From Aliiruegeria haliotis (GTDB taxonomy: Bacteria > Pseudomonadota > Alphaproteobacteria > Rhodobacterales > Rhodobacteraceae): DNA of 64,000 bases. Below, piece by piece: positions 34,617 to 43,470 of the stretch. Under the pieces are notes generated by a model. That model saw nothing but the letters and a program-made list of their open reading frames with translations, made no database searches and was not told the origin of the DNA. The translations under genes and the position numbers were made by a program. Location of the stretch: positions 296,438 to 360,437 of the forward strand of contig NZ_PVTD01000004.1 in NCBI RefSeq assembly GCF_003003255.1. Reading direction: 5' to 3'. The number at the start of each line of letters is the position of its first letter. Position 1 is the stretch's first letter.

Positions 34617-35696
34617 CTACGGCAGTGGCTCGTCCCGGATCTGGTCCGGCTCCAGATTGCCGGGTTCATCGGCCAGGATCACCGCGATGAAACGTGTGCC
34701 CGGAAAGGCCGCGCAGATGATCGTGATCATCGAGGTCATCGGGATTGCGAGGATCGCGCCCGGGATGCCCCACAGGGCCGTCCAGACCGACAGAGCGACC
34801 AGGACAACGAACGGCGACATGTTCAGTTGCCGGCCGATCATACGTGGGTCCATGACGTTGCCGACATAGGTTTGCGCCCCGGTCAACAGCAACGCCAGCA
34901 GTGCGGTGGTGAAGAACGACCCGAACTGGGCCAGCGACAGGACCACAGGAAAGACCACCCCCATCAGCGATCCGACATAGGGAATGTAGTTCAGCAGCGC
35001 GATGATCACTGCCCAGAAAGCGGCGAAATCGACGCCCATTGCCCAAAGGATGCTGTAAGAGATCACGCCGAGAATGATGTTGATCAGCGTTTTCACCGCG
35101 AGGTACTCGCCGATCCGCCGGTTCACATCGGTGACAATCTCCAGCAGCCGGTGGGCCTCGTCCGCCGGAAGCGCGGCTTCGACCCGTCGCGCAAAACGCT
35201 TGCTTTCGCCCAGCAGGAAGCCGGCATAGACCACGACGAAAAAGATCGAACCGCCGAAGCTGGTGAGAGATGACAGAAGGGTGCTGAAGAGGCTTTGCAG
35301 GCGCACGCGATCAACCGTGGCGTCGCGGATCTCCTCCCAGGAGGGGTCGTCCTGCAACCCCACCATGCCCGCCATCTGTGACACGAGGATTTCGAGGTTC
35401 TGCTGATAGGTCGGGGTGACCCGCAGCAACTCGTCCACTGTCACGCTGACAATCAGCCCGATCGCCACGACAAACAGGGTGAAGAACAGCAGGGCGAGAA
35501 TTCGAAGAGCCCAGGCCGGCAGCAATCCGATCACCGGGCGTTTGCCTAGGCTGATGGCACTTGCATTCAGGATATAGACCGCGATCACGGCGGTGAAGAT
35601 CGGCAACAGGATGCCCTTGCCGATCACCAGGAGCCAGCCGATCAACACGACAAGCACAAGGCTGAGAACCGTGTTCGCCAGGTGAGGGTTCGGCAT
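34617..35696 (-). CDS. AI-2E family transporter (PerM-like)
   Basis: A 359-residue membrane protein of the AI-2 exporter / UPF0118 family. About eight hydrophobic segments are seen, beginning TVLSLVLVVLIGWLLVIG and LLPIFTAVIAVYILN. A soluble region at about residues 100-150 contains the helical VDELLRVTPTYQQNLEILV. The family signature in the C-terminal part is intact: WAVIIALLNYIPYVGSLMGVVFPV and GNVMDPRMIGRQLNMSP, then WGIPGAILAIPMTSMI. ATG 35696 is preferred over the TTG at 35717. Reported substrates in the family vary; none can be assigned here. Confidence 0.93.
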   Translation of the reverse strand: MPNPHLANTVLSLVLVVLIGWLLVIGKGILLPIFTAVIAVYILNASAISLGKRPVIGLLPAWALRILALLFFTLFVVAIGLIVSVTVDELLRVTPTYQQNLEILVSQMAGMVGLQDDPSWEEIRDATVDRVRLQSLFSTLLSSLTSFGGSIFFVVVYAGFLLGESKRFARRVEAALPADEAHRLLEIVTDVNRRIGEYLAVKTLINIILGVISYSILWAMGVDFAAFWAVIIALLNYIPYVGSLMGVVFPVVLSLAQFGSFFTTALLALLLTGAQTYVGNVMDPRMIGRQLNMSPFVVLVALSVWTALWGIPGAILAIPMTSMITIICAAFPGTRFIAVILADEPGNLEPDQIRDEPLP

Positions 35697-35829
35697 GCCC
35701 GTCCGCTCCGGTATCAAGTCAGGGCCGCATATCCGTGCCGCCGGTCAGGGACCCAGATACTACCCGACCCCACCGGACGTTCAATCGCTATCGGGCCGGA
35801 TACGATCCGGCCCGTTTGACCTGCGTCAC

Positions 35830-36207
35830 TCAGCCGAGAAGCTTGGCTTTCTGGGCCTGGAACTCTTCTTCGTTGATCACGCCCTTTTCCTTCAACTCGG
35901 CCAGCTTGGCGAGTTCGTCGGCGGCGGACCGTGTACCGGCCATGTCCTGGATATAGGCCTTCTGCGCGTCCTGAATGGCTTCGGCGGCCTTCCGGTTGCG
36001 CTCCTGCATGCCGTCGCCACGAATGATGAGGTACAGCAGCACACCAAGCCAGGGCACGATAATGACACCAAGGATCCAAAGGCCCTTGCCCATGCCGTTG
36101 AGATCCTCGCTTGCGAAAATGTCACTGACCACCGCGATCAGTGTCCAGATCCAGGCGGCAAGCATGAAAATGAGGAATATGGACCAGAATATATGCAGAA
36201 TAGGCAT
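35830..36207 (-). CDS. SHOCT-domain membrane protein with PLDc_N-like N-terminus, 125 aa
   Basis: Two membrane segments (HIFWSIFLIFMLAAWIWTLIAVV and LWILGVIIVPWLGVLLYLII) with a DIFASEDLNGMGKGLW turn match the phospholipase-D-nuclease N-terminal type. A helical linker (ERNRKAAEAIQDAQKAYIQ) leads to a C-terminal SHOCT motif, DELAKLAELKEKGVINEEEFQAQKAKLLG. SHOCT domains often drive oligomer formation. Function unknown. It stands alone, divergent from the next gene. Confidence 0.9.
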   Translation of the reverse strand: MPILHIFWSIFLIFMLAAWIWTLIAVVSDIFASEDLNGMGKGLWILGVIIVPWLGVLLYLIIRGDGMQERNRKAAEAIQDAQKAYIQDMAGTRSAADELAKLAELKEKGVINEEEFQAQKAKLLG

Positions 36208-36389
36208 GGTGCGCTCCTTTGGGGACCTCCCCCGGTGTGGTATTCGCGGAATCTAGTCCAGCAATGCGACAAAAGATAGAAGGTTCAAGGGCCTGAAGGG
36301 CGGCATCCTTGCATGGCCCGGCAATTTACCGCTTGGAATGCCGTCATGCGAGGCTAATATCCCGGCAAGGCAACTCGAAGGAGGACCAG

Positions 36390-36782
36390 ATGGTTCGCAC
36401 GCTTATCTCCGCAGCTATCTACATTTTGGCCCATGCCGTCGGGTTGCTCGTGGCCAGCCTCGTGCTGGGCGATTCCTTCACCTTCACCGCAAAGGGTTTC
36501 ATCGTCGCGACGCTGCTGCTGTCGCTGATCGAAATCGTTGTCGGCCCGCTGATCACGCGGATGTCCGAGAAGAACATCCCCGCTCTGAAAGGCGGTGTCG
36601 CGCTGGTTACAACCTTCGTCGGGTTGCTCATCACAAACGCCATCGTGGGCGGCATGCAAATCCAGGGCATTTCAACCTGGTTGATCGCGACGCTGCTCGT
36701 CTGGATCGGCGCGTTGATTGCCGGGATCGTCCTTCCCATGATCATGGCCAAGAAAACGGTGGAGGCCCACCGGCAGAAGTGA
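36390..36782 (+). CDS. Phage-holin-family (four-TM) membrane protein, 130 aa
   Basis: A small membrane protein with four hydrophobic segments at about residues 5-27, 34-53, 67-90 and 95-120. The pattern (LISAAIYILAHAVGLLVASLVLG; FIVATLLLSLIEIVVGPLITR; GGVALVTTFVGLLITNAIVGG) fits the superfamily IV holin-like or DUF360-type proteins. There is no phage gene near, so a lytic role is unlikely. ATG 36390 has a clear AAGGAGG ribosome site, while the upstream in-frame extension lacks one. Confidence 0.85.
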   Translation: MVRTLISAAIYILAHAVGLLVASLVLGDSFTFTAKGFIVATLLLSLIEIVVGPLITRMSEKNIPALKGGVALVTTFVGLLITNAIVGGMQIQGISTWLIATLLVWIGALIAGIVLPMIMAKKTVEAHRQK

Positions 36783-37235
36783 GCAAAGTGCTCGCTTCGT
36801 CAGTTCGGCACCGCGCAACACGGCCTGCTTTGGCCGCTCCCTGTCACACGGGGGATGGCGCCCCAATGCGACCACCTGATCCGGCATTGTAGAGTATGGC
36901 GCCCACGCCATCACATCGTCGTGGCAGCATGGAAGGAGGCGTGTGGCGCCGTGTTCGAGGGTAGCATACGGCCCGCACTGACGCGCCTTTTAACCTTGGC
37001 CCGCTCTGCACATCTCGCGATGTTCCAATCCCCGCCGAGGTGGCCCCTAGGCCGTCGCAATAGCCAGTTGCCGTCGCAGGTATTGCATCCCGACGTCGCC
37101 CGAGCCGCCGAGACTGATGCGCCCGGGGTTTCTCGGAGAACACCGACAGTAGCCGCGACCGCCGCCATTTAAAGCCTGGCGCCCAGCAGCAGAACGACCG
37201 GTCTATTGCAACAGGGTGTGGGACCCTCACGAAAA
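36783..37235. other. Gene-free interval of about 450 bp
   Basis: No coding sequence with recognisable character is seen on either strand. Open frames here (for example 36844-37230 on the minus strand) have an Arg/Gly/Pro-rich, shadow-like composition and no family motif. It may be a decayed remnant; nothing can be identified. Confidence 0.5.
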
Positions 37236-37265
37236 GACTGCCCGCGGGGCGATCGGCGGGCAGTC
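37231..37265 (-). terminator. Rho-independent terminator of the 37.3-37.9 kb lipoprotein gene
   Basis: On the minus strand a perfect 10-bp stem (37236-37245 with 37256-37265) with a 10-nt loop is followed by TTTTC. It is about 58 bp beyond the stop of the lipoprotein gene. Confidence 0.8.
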
Positions 37266-37322
37266 ACAGATCCTGTGCCACCAACAAAGGAACCGTGACG
37301 GCCCGTTCGGCGGCGCCATGAA

Positions 37323-37883
37323 TCACTCTGTTTCGGTGACGGCAACCGCGACCGCCCGATCGATGGCGACCACGATGTTGTCTCCCGGCGACCGCGCGGC
37401 GACGAAGGGAATGAGGTCATCCGGCACGAGGACGGTCTCGGTCTCGCCATCCGGCCGCTTTACCGTCGCGAGATCGGTGGCAGCGTCGTAGGAGATCAAC
37501 TCAACCACGGCAGTCACGCTCCCGATCGCGCCTCCGGCCGGCCGCTCTCCGGGTGCTGCGCGGCCCATCACGACCTCGCCAACGGCCGTGCCGGGATCGG
37601 ACGGATCCGCCATGCCCACGGCGATGGACTCGTAGTACTCGATCGCGATCGTGTCTCCGACCTCCAGCTCACCGAAATTCTGCACCTGCGGTCCAGCTCG
37701 GAAGGTGACCGCCGTGCGGCCATCCCGCACCCGGAATGTGCGGTTGGACTGGTCCAGCGCATCGATCGTGCCGGACAAGGAGACGGTTTCAGTTGTCTCT
37801 GCAAAGGTGGTGTTGTTTCCCGTCGCGCCGCATCCGGCCACCAACAGCAATGCTCCGGCCGCGAGTATCAGACTGGTCTTCAT
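37323..37883 (-). CDS. Hypothetical lipoprotein, 186 aa
   Basis: An exported lipoprotein of unknown role. The signal MKTSLILAAGALLLVAGC ends in lipobox LVAGC (Cys18). The mature part is beta-rich and has two OB- or SH3-like looking segments, TVSLSGTIDALDQSNRTFRVRD and FGELEVGDTIAIEYYES, then VVELISYDAATDLATVKRPDG. The pattern of 'is it mixed with a time/frequency-independent term' offers no enzyme motif. Start ATG 37883 gives the compact signal peptide. It lies 87 bp downstream of kynA on the same strand and has its own terminator. Confidence 0.85.
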   Translation of the reverse strand: MKTSLILAAGALLLVAGCGATGNNTTFAETTETVSLSGTIDALDQSNRTFRVRDGRTAVTFRAGPQVQNFGELEVGDTIAIEYYESIAVGMADPSDPGTAVGEVVMGRAAPGERPAGGAIGSVTAVVELISYDAATDLATVKRPDGETETVLVPDDLIPFVAARSPGDNIVVAIDRAVAVAVTETE

Positions 37884-37970
37884 GAAATCCTCCGATGATC
37901 CTGCCAATGAGTTGGCTTGCCTGTAGGCACGCTAGGGAAGATACCCCAGATTGAAAAGCACCCTGCCGGG

Positions 37971-38765
37971 TCAGATCTCGGCGCGCAGTTGCCAGAGCTC
38001 GGGGAACAACTCCACATCGAGCATCTTGCGCAGATAACCGACGCCGCTCGTCCCTCCGGTGCCGCGCCGGGTTCCGATCACCCGTTCGACGGTGGTCACA
38101 TGGTTGAACCGCCAGCAGCGGAACCGGTCCTCGATCTCCACCAACTGCCCGGCCAGCGCGCGATACCCGGCATGTCCGGCGTCCGGATCCTGGACCCGTC
38201 GCCAAAGCTGGAGGATCGACGGATGTGCCGTATGCGGGGCATCGCGACGGAACGCATCCGGCGGGAGCGTTACCTGCAATTCACCAGCGACTGACACCGA
38301 AAGACCCTCGTAGATCGAAGGACGGGAAAGCTCTGCCTCCAGTAACGCAATGGCGTCCCGGTTGGCTCCGTGTTCCTGAAGCCGCGACGGCACCCGATTG
38401 CCAAGCATGAACTCAAGGAGGCGGTACTGGTGTGACTGGAATCCGGACGCAGAGCCCAACGCGCCCCGGAAACGGGAAAAGTCCTCGGGCGCCAACGTCC
38501 GCAGCACGTCCCAACTTGCCACGAGGTGGGTCAACACCACGGCAACACGCTCCAGTGCCTTGGTCGCGGCGGGGATATGGCGCTTGGAGATGGCGTTCCG
38601 AGCCTGTTCCAACTCGTGCAGCATCAGTCGAATCCACAGCTCGCTGGTCTGGTGCTGGGTGATGAACAGGACCTCGTCGGGCACGTCGGATACCGGGTCC
38701 ATGGCCCCGAGGAGCCGGGCCAGCTGCAAGTGGCTGCCATAGGTCAGGTCGTGCTTTCGGGACAT
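37971..38765 (-). CDS. kynA: Tryptophan 2,3-dioxygenase
   Basis: A 264-residue heme enzyme that opens the indole ring of L-tryptophan to N-formylkynurenine. Family motifs are clear: MSRKHDLTYGSHLQL at the start, FITQHQTSELWIRLMLHEL with the distal His38, SASGFQSHQYRLLEFMLGN for substrate binding, and the proximal His222 in FNHVTTVERVIGTRRGTGGTSG. The length is normal for bacterial TDO. kynB and kynU are not next to it in this window, so the kynurenine pathway genes must be elsewhere. Upstream lies a 514-bp interval that should contain its promoter. Confidence 0.96.
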   Translation of the reverse strand: MSRKHDLTYGSHLQLARLLGAMDPVSDVPDEVLFITQHQTSELWIRLMLHELEQARNAISKRHIPAATKALERVAVVLTHLVASWDVLRTLAPEDFSRFRGALGSASGFQSHQYRLLEFMLGNRVPSRLQEHGANRDAIALLEAELSRPSIYEGLSVSVAGELQVTLPPDAFRRDAPHTAHPSILQLWRRVQDPDAGHAGYRALAGQLVEIEDRFRCWRFNHVTTVERVIGTRRGTGGTSGVGYLRKMLDVELFPELWQLRAEI

Positions 38766-39279
38766 GCAGGGCCTCCTTCCGCCGGGCGGCGGGTGCCCGT
38801 TCCATCGGACTAGCCGCCCGGTCACATCATCGCAACAGCCTGCGGAGAATTCCGCCAGGGCCGCGCCGCTCGCCCCGCGAACCACACGGACGATGGCTGG
38901 CAGATCTGCCCGGCTTTGGCACCCGATTGCCCTCCTCCACTCCCTACCCCATGCTCCATCGCTCATGCGACCCCGGCCTTCGGCGGGGAATCCCTATGGC
39001 GGCAATCGTTCATCGAGCGCCCGCAAAAGGCACGGGTACGAGACCGGGAAGCTCGCGTTCCTAGACGGCCCACCGCTCTCTTGCCCCCGAGGATAGAGGC
39101 CGGCGGGATGCCGGTCAGATTAATCCAATCAAATTGACCAATTTGAAGGTCAGGCTGAATGTGCGAGTGTTTGACGAACCGCCCACCGGCCATCGCTGCA
39201 CCGCAGTCGCTCCGGAAGCCGGGGGGCTCTCATTCGGTCTGTTCGCCGCACGCGAGGACCCAACCGAGGAGGTACTGCA
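38766..39279. other. Intergenic interval between kynA and the kinase gene
   Basis: About 510 bp with no credible gene. It separates the divergent kynA and kinase genes and must hold both promoters. It contains a GC hairpin-like element near 38974-38992 (CCCCGGCC-TTC-GGCGGGG like) and an AT-rich patch with a clean inverted repeat at 39129-39146. No RNA gene was recognised. Confidence 0.5.
39129..39146. promoter_or_regulatory. Inverted repeat TCAAATT-N4-AATTTGA
   Basis: A perfect 7-bp inverted repeat with a 4-bp centre, in an AT-rich patch about 135 bp before the kinase start. It has the size and symmetry of a dimeric regulator site (GntR or similar), but no regulator can be linked to it. Confidence 0.4.
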
Positions 39280-39897
39280 ATGGACACCGACGGGCTTGCC
39301 GACCTCGTCAATCGGATCCTCACACTCCCAGAGGCGCAGCCACGCTTGCTGATCGCGCTGGCCGGCCCGCCAGCGTCGGGGAAATCCACCCTCGGCGCTT
39401 CGCTGGTGGAGGCACTGAACAGCCTTGACGCGGGCGCCGTCCTGGTGCCAATGGATGGGTTCCACCTCGACAATGCAGTCCTTGTCGCGCGAGATCTGTT
39501 GCCGCGCAAGGGCGCACCGGAAACCTTCGATGGCGCGGGCTTCGTGCACGCAATGCGACGCCTGAAATCGGAGAAGGAAGTCGTCCTGCCCACATTCGAC
39601 AGGCACCGAGACATTTCCATTGCCGGCGCCATCCCGATCGGGCCGGCCGACCGTATCGCGGTGGTGGAGGGCAACTACCTGTGCCTTGCCGAAGCGCCAT
39701 GGTCGGAACTCGCCGACATCTGGGACCTGTCCTGCTTCATCGATGTGCCCGAGGATGTGTTGCTGGAGCGCCTTGTCGGCCGATGGCTGGCGCACGGCCT
39801 CTCGGCCGAAGATGCTGAGACCCGGGCGCGATCCAACGATCTGGTGAATGCAGCGCGGATCAAGACAGGGACCGGGCGGGTCGACGTGGTGCTCTAG
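39280..39897 (+). CDS. P-loop nucleoside/sugar kinase family protein (uridine kinase/PRK-like)
   Basis: A 205-residue kinase of the phosphoribulokinase/uridine-kinase fold. Walker A GPPASGKST is at residues 29-37, followed by VPMDGFHLDN, the nucleoside kinase-like Asp-containing strand, and VEGNYLCLAEAPW, then the lid region ERLVGRWLAHGLS. Similar small kinases are found with fructose-type importers, where a sugar kinase role is suspected; no importer adjoins here. ATG 39280 has a strong GAGGAGG site. The last four bases (CTAG) overlap the stop of the convergent gene. Confidence 0.88.
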   Translation: MDTDGLADLVNRILTLPEAQPRLLIALAGPPASGKSTLGASLVEALNSLDAGAVLVPMDGFHLDNAVLVARDLLPRKGAPETFDGAGFVHAMRRLKSEKEVVLPTFDRHRDISIAGAIPIGPADRIAVVEGNYLCLAEAPWSELADIWDLSCFIDVPEDVLLERLVGRWLAHGLSAEDAETRARSNDLVNAARIKTGTGRVDVVL

Positions 39898-41207
39898 GCT
39901 CCGGCGCCGGGTGTCATGGGACGGGAGAAGACCGGTACATGCCGCACGCGCTCCAAGTATGGCACGCCCTCGGTGTAGCCGGTGCCCCCCCGCGCCCCGA
40001 GGTATTTCCGCGCCATCTGATAGTGTGCCTGCCGCCATCCGAGCAGCTTCTCGGAGAAGGCCTGCAACTCGCCTGCGATCGCCTTTCGGACCGACGGGGC
40101 AAGGGAGCCGTTCCGGCACGCTTCCTCGAAGGCGACCTCCAGCGTGCGCGGGCCTGCCTTCGCCCATGCCCTGACCTCAGGTACGGAGCGATAGGCCACC
40201 GAATCCAGGCGCTCCCGGTCGGGCACCCGGCAAAGTGCCTCGACACTCTTGTAGCCGGCGGACTGGATCGCACTCGCGCCTTCGGTGAACCGGCGGAAAT
40301 CCTGGAAGGCCTCCGGCAACATCGTACCCAGCAAGGGGAACAGCCGTGCCGCCTCCCGCTGGATACGGTTCGCCATCACAAGCTGCGCCAATGCGCTGTC
40401 CGGGTTGCGTTCGATATCGCGGATTGCCTGCTCCAGCAGCACCGCCATCGCTGCGAAGTTCACCTCAAACGCCTGAAGCACCCGCAGAAACAGGTATTCG
40501 TCATGCACCCGATGCACCGGCAGCAAACTCCGCGCCATCCGGTCCGACTCGGCCTCGCCCAGCCGCGCGGCGCGCCAGGTCAGAAACGTGGCCACCTGGG
40601 CGCTGCCCTGCTCCGCCGGGCAGCCCATCCGGGACAGCGACGGCCGCATGGCCCCCAGCGCCCGTTTGACACGGCGGCGAAGATGCTCGCTGTCCGGCTG
40701 AAGAAGAGGAAGTGGGTCGTGCCCGCCGTCCGCGACCGACCACTCGTAGGCAACAAGATCACCGAGCACGGCAAGCAAGAGTTGATCCCGGCGCTGCAGA
40801 ACCTCATCTGCATCGGGATTCCCCGCGCCGAGCGAACCAAGATTCAGCACTTTCAACCCGCAATAGGTCGCGTAGTCGTACCGCCCCTCGACCTTGTCGA
40901 GAGCCGCGTCCAGAAATGCGTCCAGCGCCTGCTGCTCCGTCGTTTCACCTGCAACACGTTCGCGCGCGTCCCGGATCCTGACCATCCGGGACGTAAGGGC
41001 GGCCGGTGCGAAGTGCTTTCCACGCTCGGAAAAGCCGGCAATCACCGCACGATAGGGAAATGCGTCAGCCTCTGGCGCCGCCCACCAGGCGTCCAGCGCA
41101 TCACTATAGCCGGGCACGCTGTCCGCCGGCGTGTCGGTCGGTGTCGGAACGGCAGAAATGGCCGGCTGCTCCTCGTCTCTGGGCTGGCGCGCGAAATGGC
41201 CACGCAT
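39894..41207 (-). CDS. Divergent tryptophan-2,3-dioxygenase-superfamily heme protein, 437 aa
   Basis: A long relative of tryptophan dioxygenases. The C-terminal stretch WRQAHYQMARKYLGARGGTG at residues 391-410 lines up with the TDO motif around its proximal heme His (His395 here; RGGTGYTEG replaces TGTGGSSG). VHRVHDEYLFLRVLQAFEVNF at 231-251 lines up with the distal-His segment (His235). DFRRFTEGASAIQSAGYKSVEAL near 303-325 matches the substrate-loop region GFQS-YR. It is about 170 residues longer than kynA at 38 kb, with a helical N-terminal extension. The start ATG 41207 has a good GGGAGAG site. It could be a distinct indole or aromatic amine oxygenase of the histidine-ligated heme aromatic oxygenase superfamily. 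Substrate unknown. Confidence 0.72.
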   Translation of the reverse strand: MRGHFARQPRDEEQPAISAVPTPTDTPADSVPGYSDALDAWWAAPEADAFPYRAVIAGFSERGKHFAPAALTSRMVRIRDARERVAGETTEQQALDAFLDAALDKVEGRYDYATYCGLKVLNLGSLGAGNPDADEVLQRRDQLLLAVLGDLVAYEWSVADGGHDPLPLLQPDSEHLRRRVKRALGAMRPSLSRMGCPAEQGSAQVATFLTWRAARLGEAESDRMARSLLPVHRVHDEYLFLRVLQAFEVNFAAMAVLLEQAIRDIERNPDSALAQLVMANRIQREAARLFPLLGTMLPEAFQDFRRFTEGASAIQSAGYKSVEALCRVPDRERLDSVAYRSVPEVRAWAKAGPRTLEVAFEEACRNGSLAPSVRKAIAGELQAFSEKLLGWRQAHYQMARKYLGARGGTGYTEGVPYLERVRHVPVFSRPMTPGAGA

Positions 41208-41546
41208 GTCGTCTCTCCCAACGTTGTAGAGCGGGGCTGGCACGCGAGCAACTTTTTCAACTGTCTGGACCCGGCCTGGCGGGAGCAGATGCCCCCTGTG
41301 AGTCGGGTCGATCGCAACGCCTTTTCGTGCCGGGGCAGGAGCGGGTTTGCCCAATGCCTGTTCGACGGCAAGGTGGCGCCTCCGGGCTGACAGTGGCGGC
41401 TGCGGGCGCCATGGGACAGCAGGCCCATGCGCAAAACGGGGTTCAGGCATGCATTTAGCGCATACCTGACACCGACCGGCTTCGAGGGTCATTGCGAGTA
41501 TTGGTGCCGTTGGGCGATCTGCAAGGATCTCCTCCGCCTCCCGACG
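41208..41546. other. Intergenic interval before the TDO-like gene
   Basis: About 340 bp between the TDO-like gene start and the stop of the CdhR-like regulator, both on the minus strand. No gene, RNA or repeat was recognised. It should include the TDO-like gene promoter. Confidence 0.45.
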
Positions 41547-42485
41547 CTAGCGACGATAGTCCCGCGGCGCGCGTCCATGTTCACGGCGAAAAGCTCGGGC
41601 AAAAGCGCTTGCATCCGAATACCCGGATCGCAACGCAATCTCCGCCACGCCGAGCCGCGCCTCCACGAGGAGTCGGCGCGCCACGTTCAGCCTGAGCCGT
41701 CGGTAGACGGCCCGGGGCGTCGCGCCCAGCGCGCGTTCGAACCGCACCTCCAGTTGCCGCTGCGTGCAGCCCACGAACCGCGCGAGCGTCCCGATCGGCA
41801 GCGGTTCCTCGATATTCGCCTCCATCTCGGCCAGCGCGCGGGCCACGATGCGATCCCGTTGCGACGGCACGTCGATCACGGGCGCGTCCGCATCGCTGTG
41901 CATGAACAGTGACGCGATCTCCAGCGACAGGGCGGTCCCATGGCTACGCGACAGGTAGTCCACCACAAGCTCGTAGCTGGTCATCGCCCCGCCTGCGGTC
42001 CACACGTCCCGGTCGCGCACCCAGCGCGACCTGCGCGCCTCAACCTCTGGGAATCGCTCGGCAAAGGCCTCGAACTCGTCGAAATGGATCGTCGCGGCAT
42101 GGCCATCGAGCAAGCCCGCCTCCGCCAGCAGCCATGACCCCATGTCCAACCCGACCAGCGTCGTGAACCGCTGCGCCGCTGCCCGCAACGCCCTGCTGCA
42201 AGCCGGTGTTGCCAATCTGCGGGCGCCGTAGCTCGGCAACAGGACCAGCGCGTCTCCTGTCGCCTCGGCCAGTCTCCCCGAAGGCGCGACATCGAAGCCG
42301 CTGGACGAGGTGACGGGCGCACCGTCCAGCGTCAGCACCTCCCAGCGATAGACCGCATCGCCCAGCAGGCCATTCGCCGCGCGCAGCGGTTCGATGGCAT
42401 TGGCGAGGCAATGGTTCGAGAACTGCTCGAAGAGCAGCACCCCGACAGTGCGCCCTTGCTGGGTGGGGAGAATCCAATCCGGCAT
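41547..42485 (-). CDS. GlxA-family AraC-type regulator, probable CdhR (carnitine catabolism)
   Basis: A 312-residue regulator with an N-terminal DJ-1/PfpI-like domain (VGVLLFEQFSNHCLANAIEPLRAANGL near residue 15-40; LVGLDMGSWLLAEAGLLDG) and a C-terminal AraC pair of helix-turn-helices (IGTLARFVGCTQRQLEVRF; VAEIALRSGYSDASAFARAFRREHG). This arrangement and its divergent place 76 bp from the dehydrocarnitine-cleaving enzyme gene match CdhR, the activator of carnitine dehydrogenase genes in Pseudomonas. It probably senses carnitine or a derivative and activates the rightward operon. ATG 42485 is chosen over the far upstream in-frame start. Confidence 0.88.
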   Translation of the reverse strand: MPDWILPTQQGRTVGVLLFEQFSNHCLANAIEPLRAANGLLGDAVYRWEVLTLDGAPVTSSSGFDVAPSGRLAEATGDALVLLPSYGARRLATPACSRALRAAAQRFTTLVGLDMGSWLLAEAGLLDGHAATIHFDEFEAFAERFPEVEARRSRWVRDRDVWTAGGAMTSYELVVDYLSRSHGTALSLEIASLFMHSDADAPVIDVPSQRDRIVARALAEMEANIEEPLPIGTLARFVGCTQRQLEVRFERALGATPRAVYRRLRLNVARRLLVEARLGVAEIALRSGYSDASAFARAFRREHGRAPRDYRR

Positions 42486-42561
42486 GATCCTGACTATTTC
42501 GGCACGGTTCTGGTGCGTCAAGCTGCGTAGTCTGGCGGGAAGGAACCAAAGGAACGCGGCA

Positions 42562-43470
42562 ATGCCCCTGAACATGAACCGAGAGGTTTTCATCACCTGT
42601 GCCGTGACAGGCTCCGGCAGCACGCAGGATCGCAGCCCCCATGTGCCCCGCAGCCCGGAGCAGATCGCAAGGTCGGCAATCGAGGCCGCCAAGGCCGGTG
42701 CTGCAATCGTACACTGCCACGTTCGTGACCCCGAGACCGGTGCCCCCGCCCGCGATGGCGCCCTCTACCGGGAGGTGACGGACCGGATCCGCGACGCGGA
42801 GGTCGACGTGGTGTTGAACCTGACTGCGGGCATGGGTGGTGACATGGTGTTCGGCCCGACCTCCTCCCCCCTGCCCTTGCAGACCGGAACCGACATGATC
42901 GGCGCCGAGGCACGCGTGGCCCATATCGCGGAATGCCGGCCGGAGATCTGCACGCTCGATTGCGGCACCATGAACTTCGCGGAGGCAGACTACGTGATGA
43001 CCAACACGCCCGGGATGCTGCGCGCCATGGGGGCCCTGATGACCGAGATGGGCGTGAAACCGGAGATCGAGGCATTCGACACGGGCCATCTCTGGCTTGC
43101 AAAGGCGCTCGTGGAGGAAGGTGTGCTGAACAGCCCTGCGCTCGTGCAACTCTGCATGGGCGTGCCGTGGGGCGCCTCGGACGACCTGAATACCTTCATG
43201 GCCATGGTCAACAACGTGCCGCGCGACTGGACCTGGTCGGCCTTTTCGCTCGGCCGTCACCAGATGCCATATGTTGCCGCCTCGGTGCTTGCCGGGGGCC
43301 ACGTACGCGTCGGGTTGGAAGACAATCTCTGGCTTGGCAAGGGACAACTCGCGACCAACGCCCAGTTGGTGGAGCGGGCGCGGGGCATTGTCGAGGGCCT
43401 TGGCGCGACGGTGCTCGGACCCGGCGCGGTTCGGGACCGGCTTGGCCTGACAAAACGCGCGCCGGCCTGA
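42562..43470 (+). CDS. 3-keto-5-aminohexanoate cleavage family (BKACE) enzyme, probable dehydrocarnitine cleavage enzyme
   Basis: A 302-residue zinc-dependent enzyme of the BKACE family. The metal-binding H51-C-H53 of IVHCHVRDPETG, the N-terminal ITCAVTGSG, and TLDCGTMNFAEADYVMTNTP are conserved. In the carnitine operon of Pseudomonas (cdhC) this enzyme reacts dehydrocarnitine with acetyl-CoA to give betainyl-CoA and acetoacetate. The neighbouring dehydrogenase-thioesterase fusion supports that role here. Start ATG 42562 has GGAACG upstream; a second ATG lies 12 bp on. It is the first gene of the rightward catabolic cluster. Confidence 0.9.
   Translation: MPLNMNREVFITCAVTGSGSTQDRSPHVPRSPEQIARSAIEAAKAGAAIVHCHVRDPETGAPARDGALYREVTDRIRDAEVDVVLNLTAGMGGDMVFGPTSSPLPLQTGTDMIGAEARVAHIAECRPEICTLDCGTMNFAEADYVMTNTPGMLRAMGALMTEMGVKPEIEAFDTGHLWLAKALVEEGVLNSPALVQLCMGVPWGASDDLNTFMAMVNNVPRDWTWSAFSLGRHQMPYVAASVLAGGHVRVGLEDNLWLGKGQLATNAQLVERARGIVEGLGATVLGPGAVRDRLGLTKRAPA

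Noticed and set aside
36390..36782. Phage lysis gene (holin)
   Set aside because: Only the membrane pattern is holin-like; no endolysin, structural or integrase genes are near, and the GH25 lysozyme lipoprotein is 29 kb away with a lipobox.
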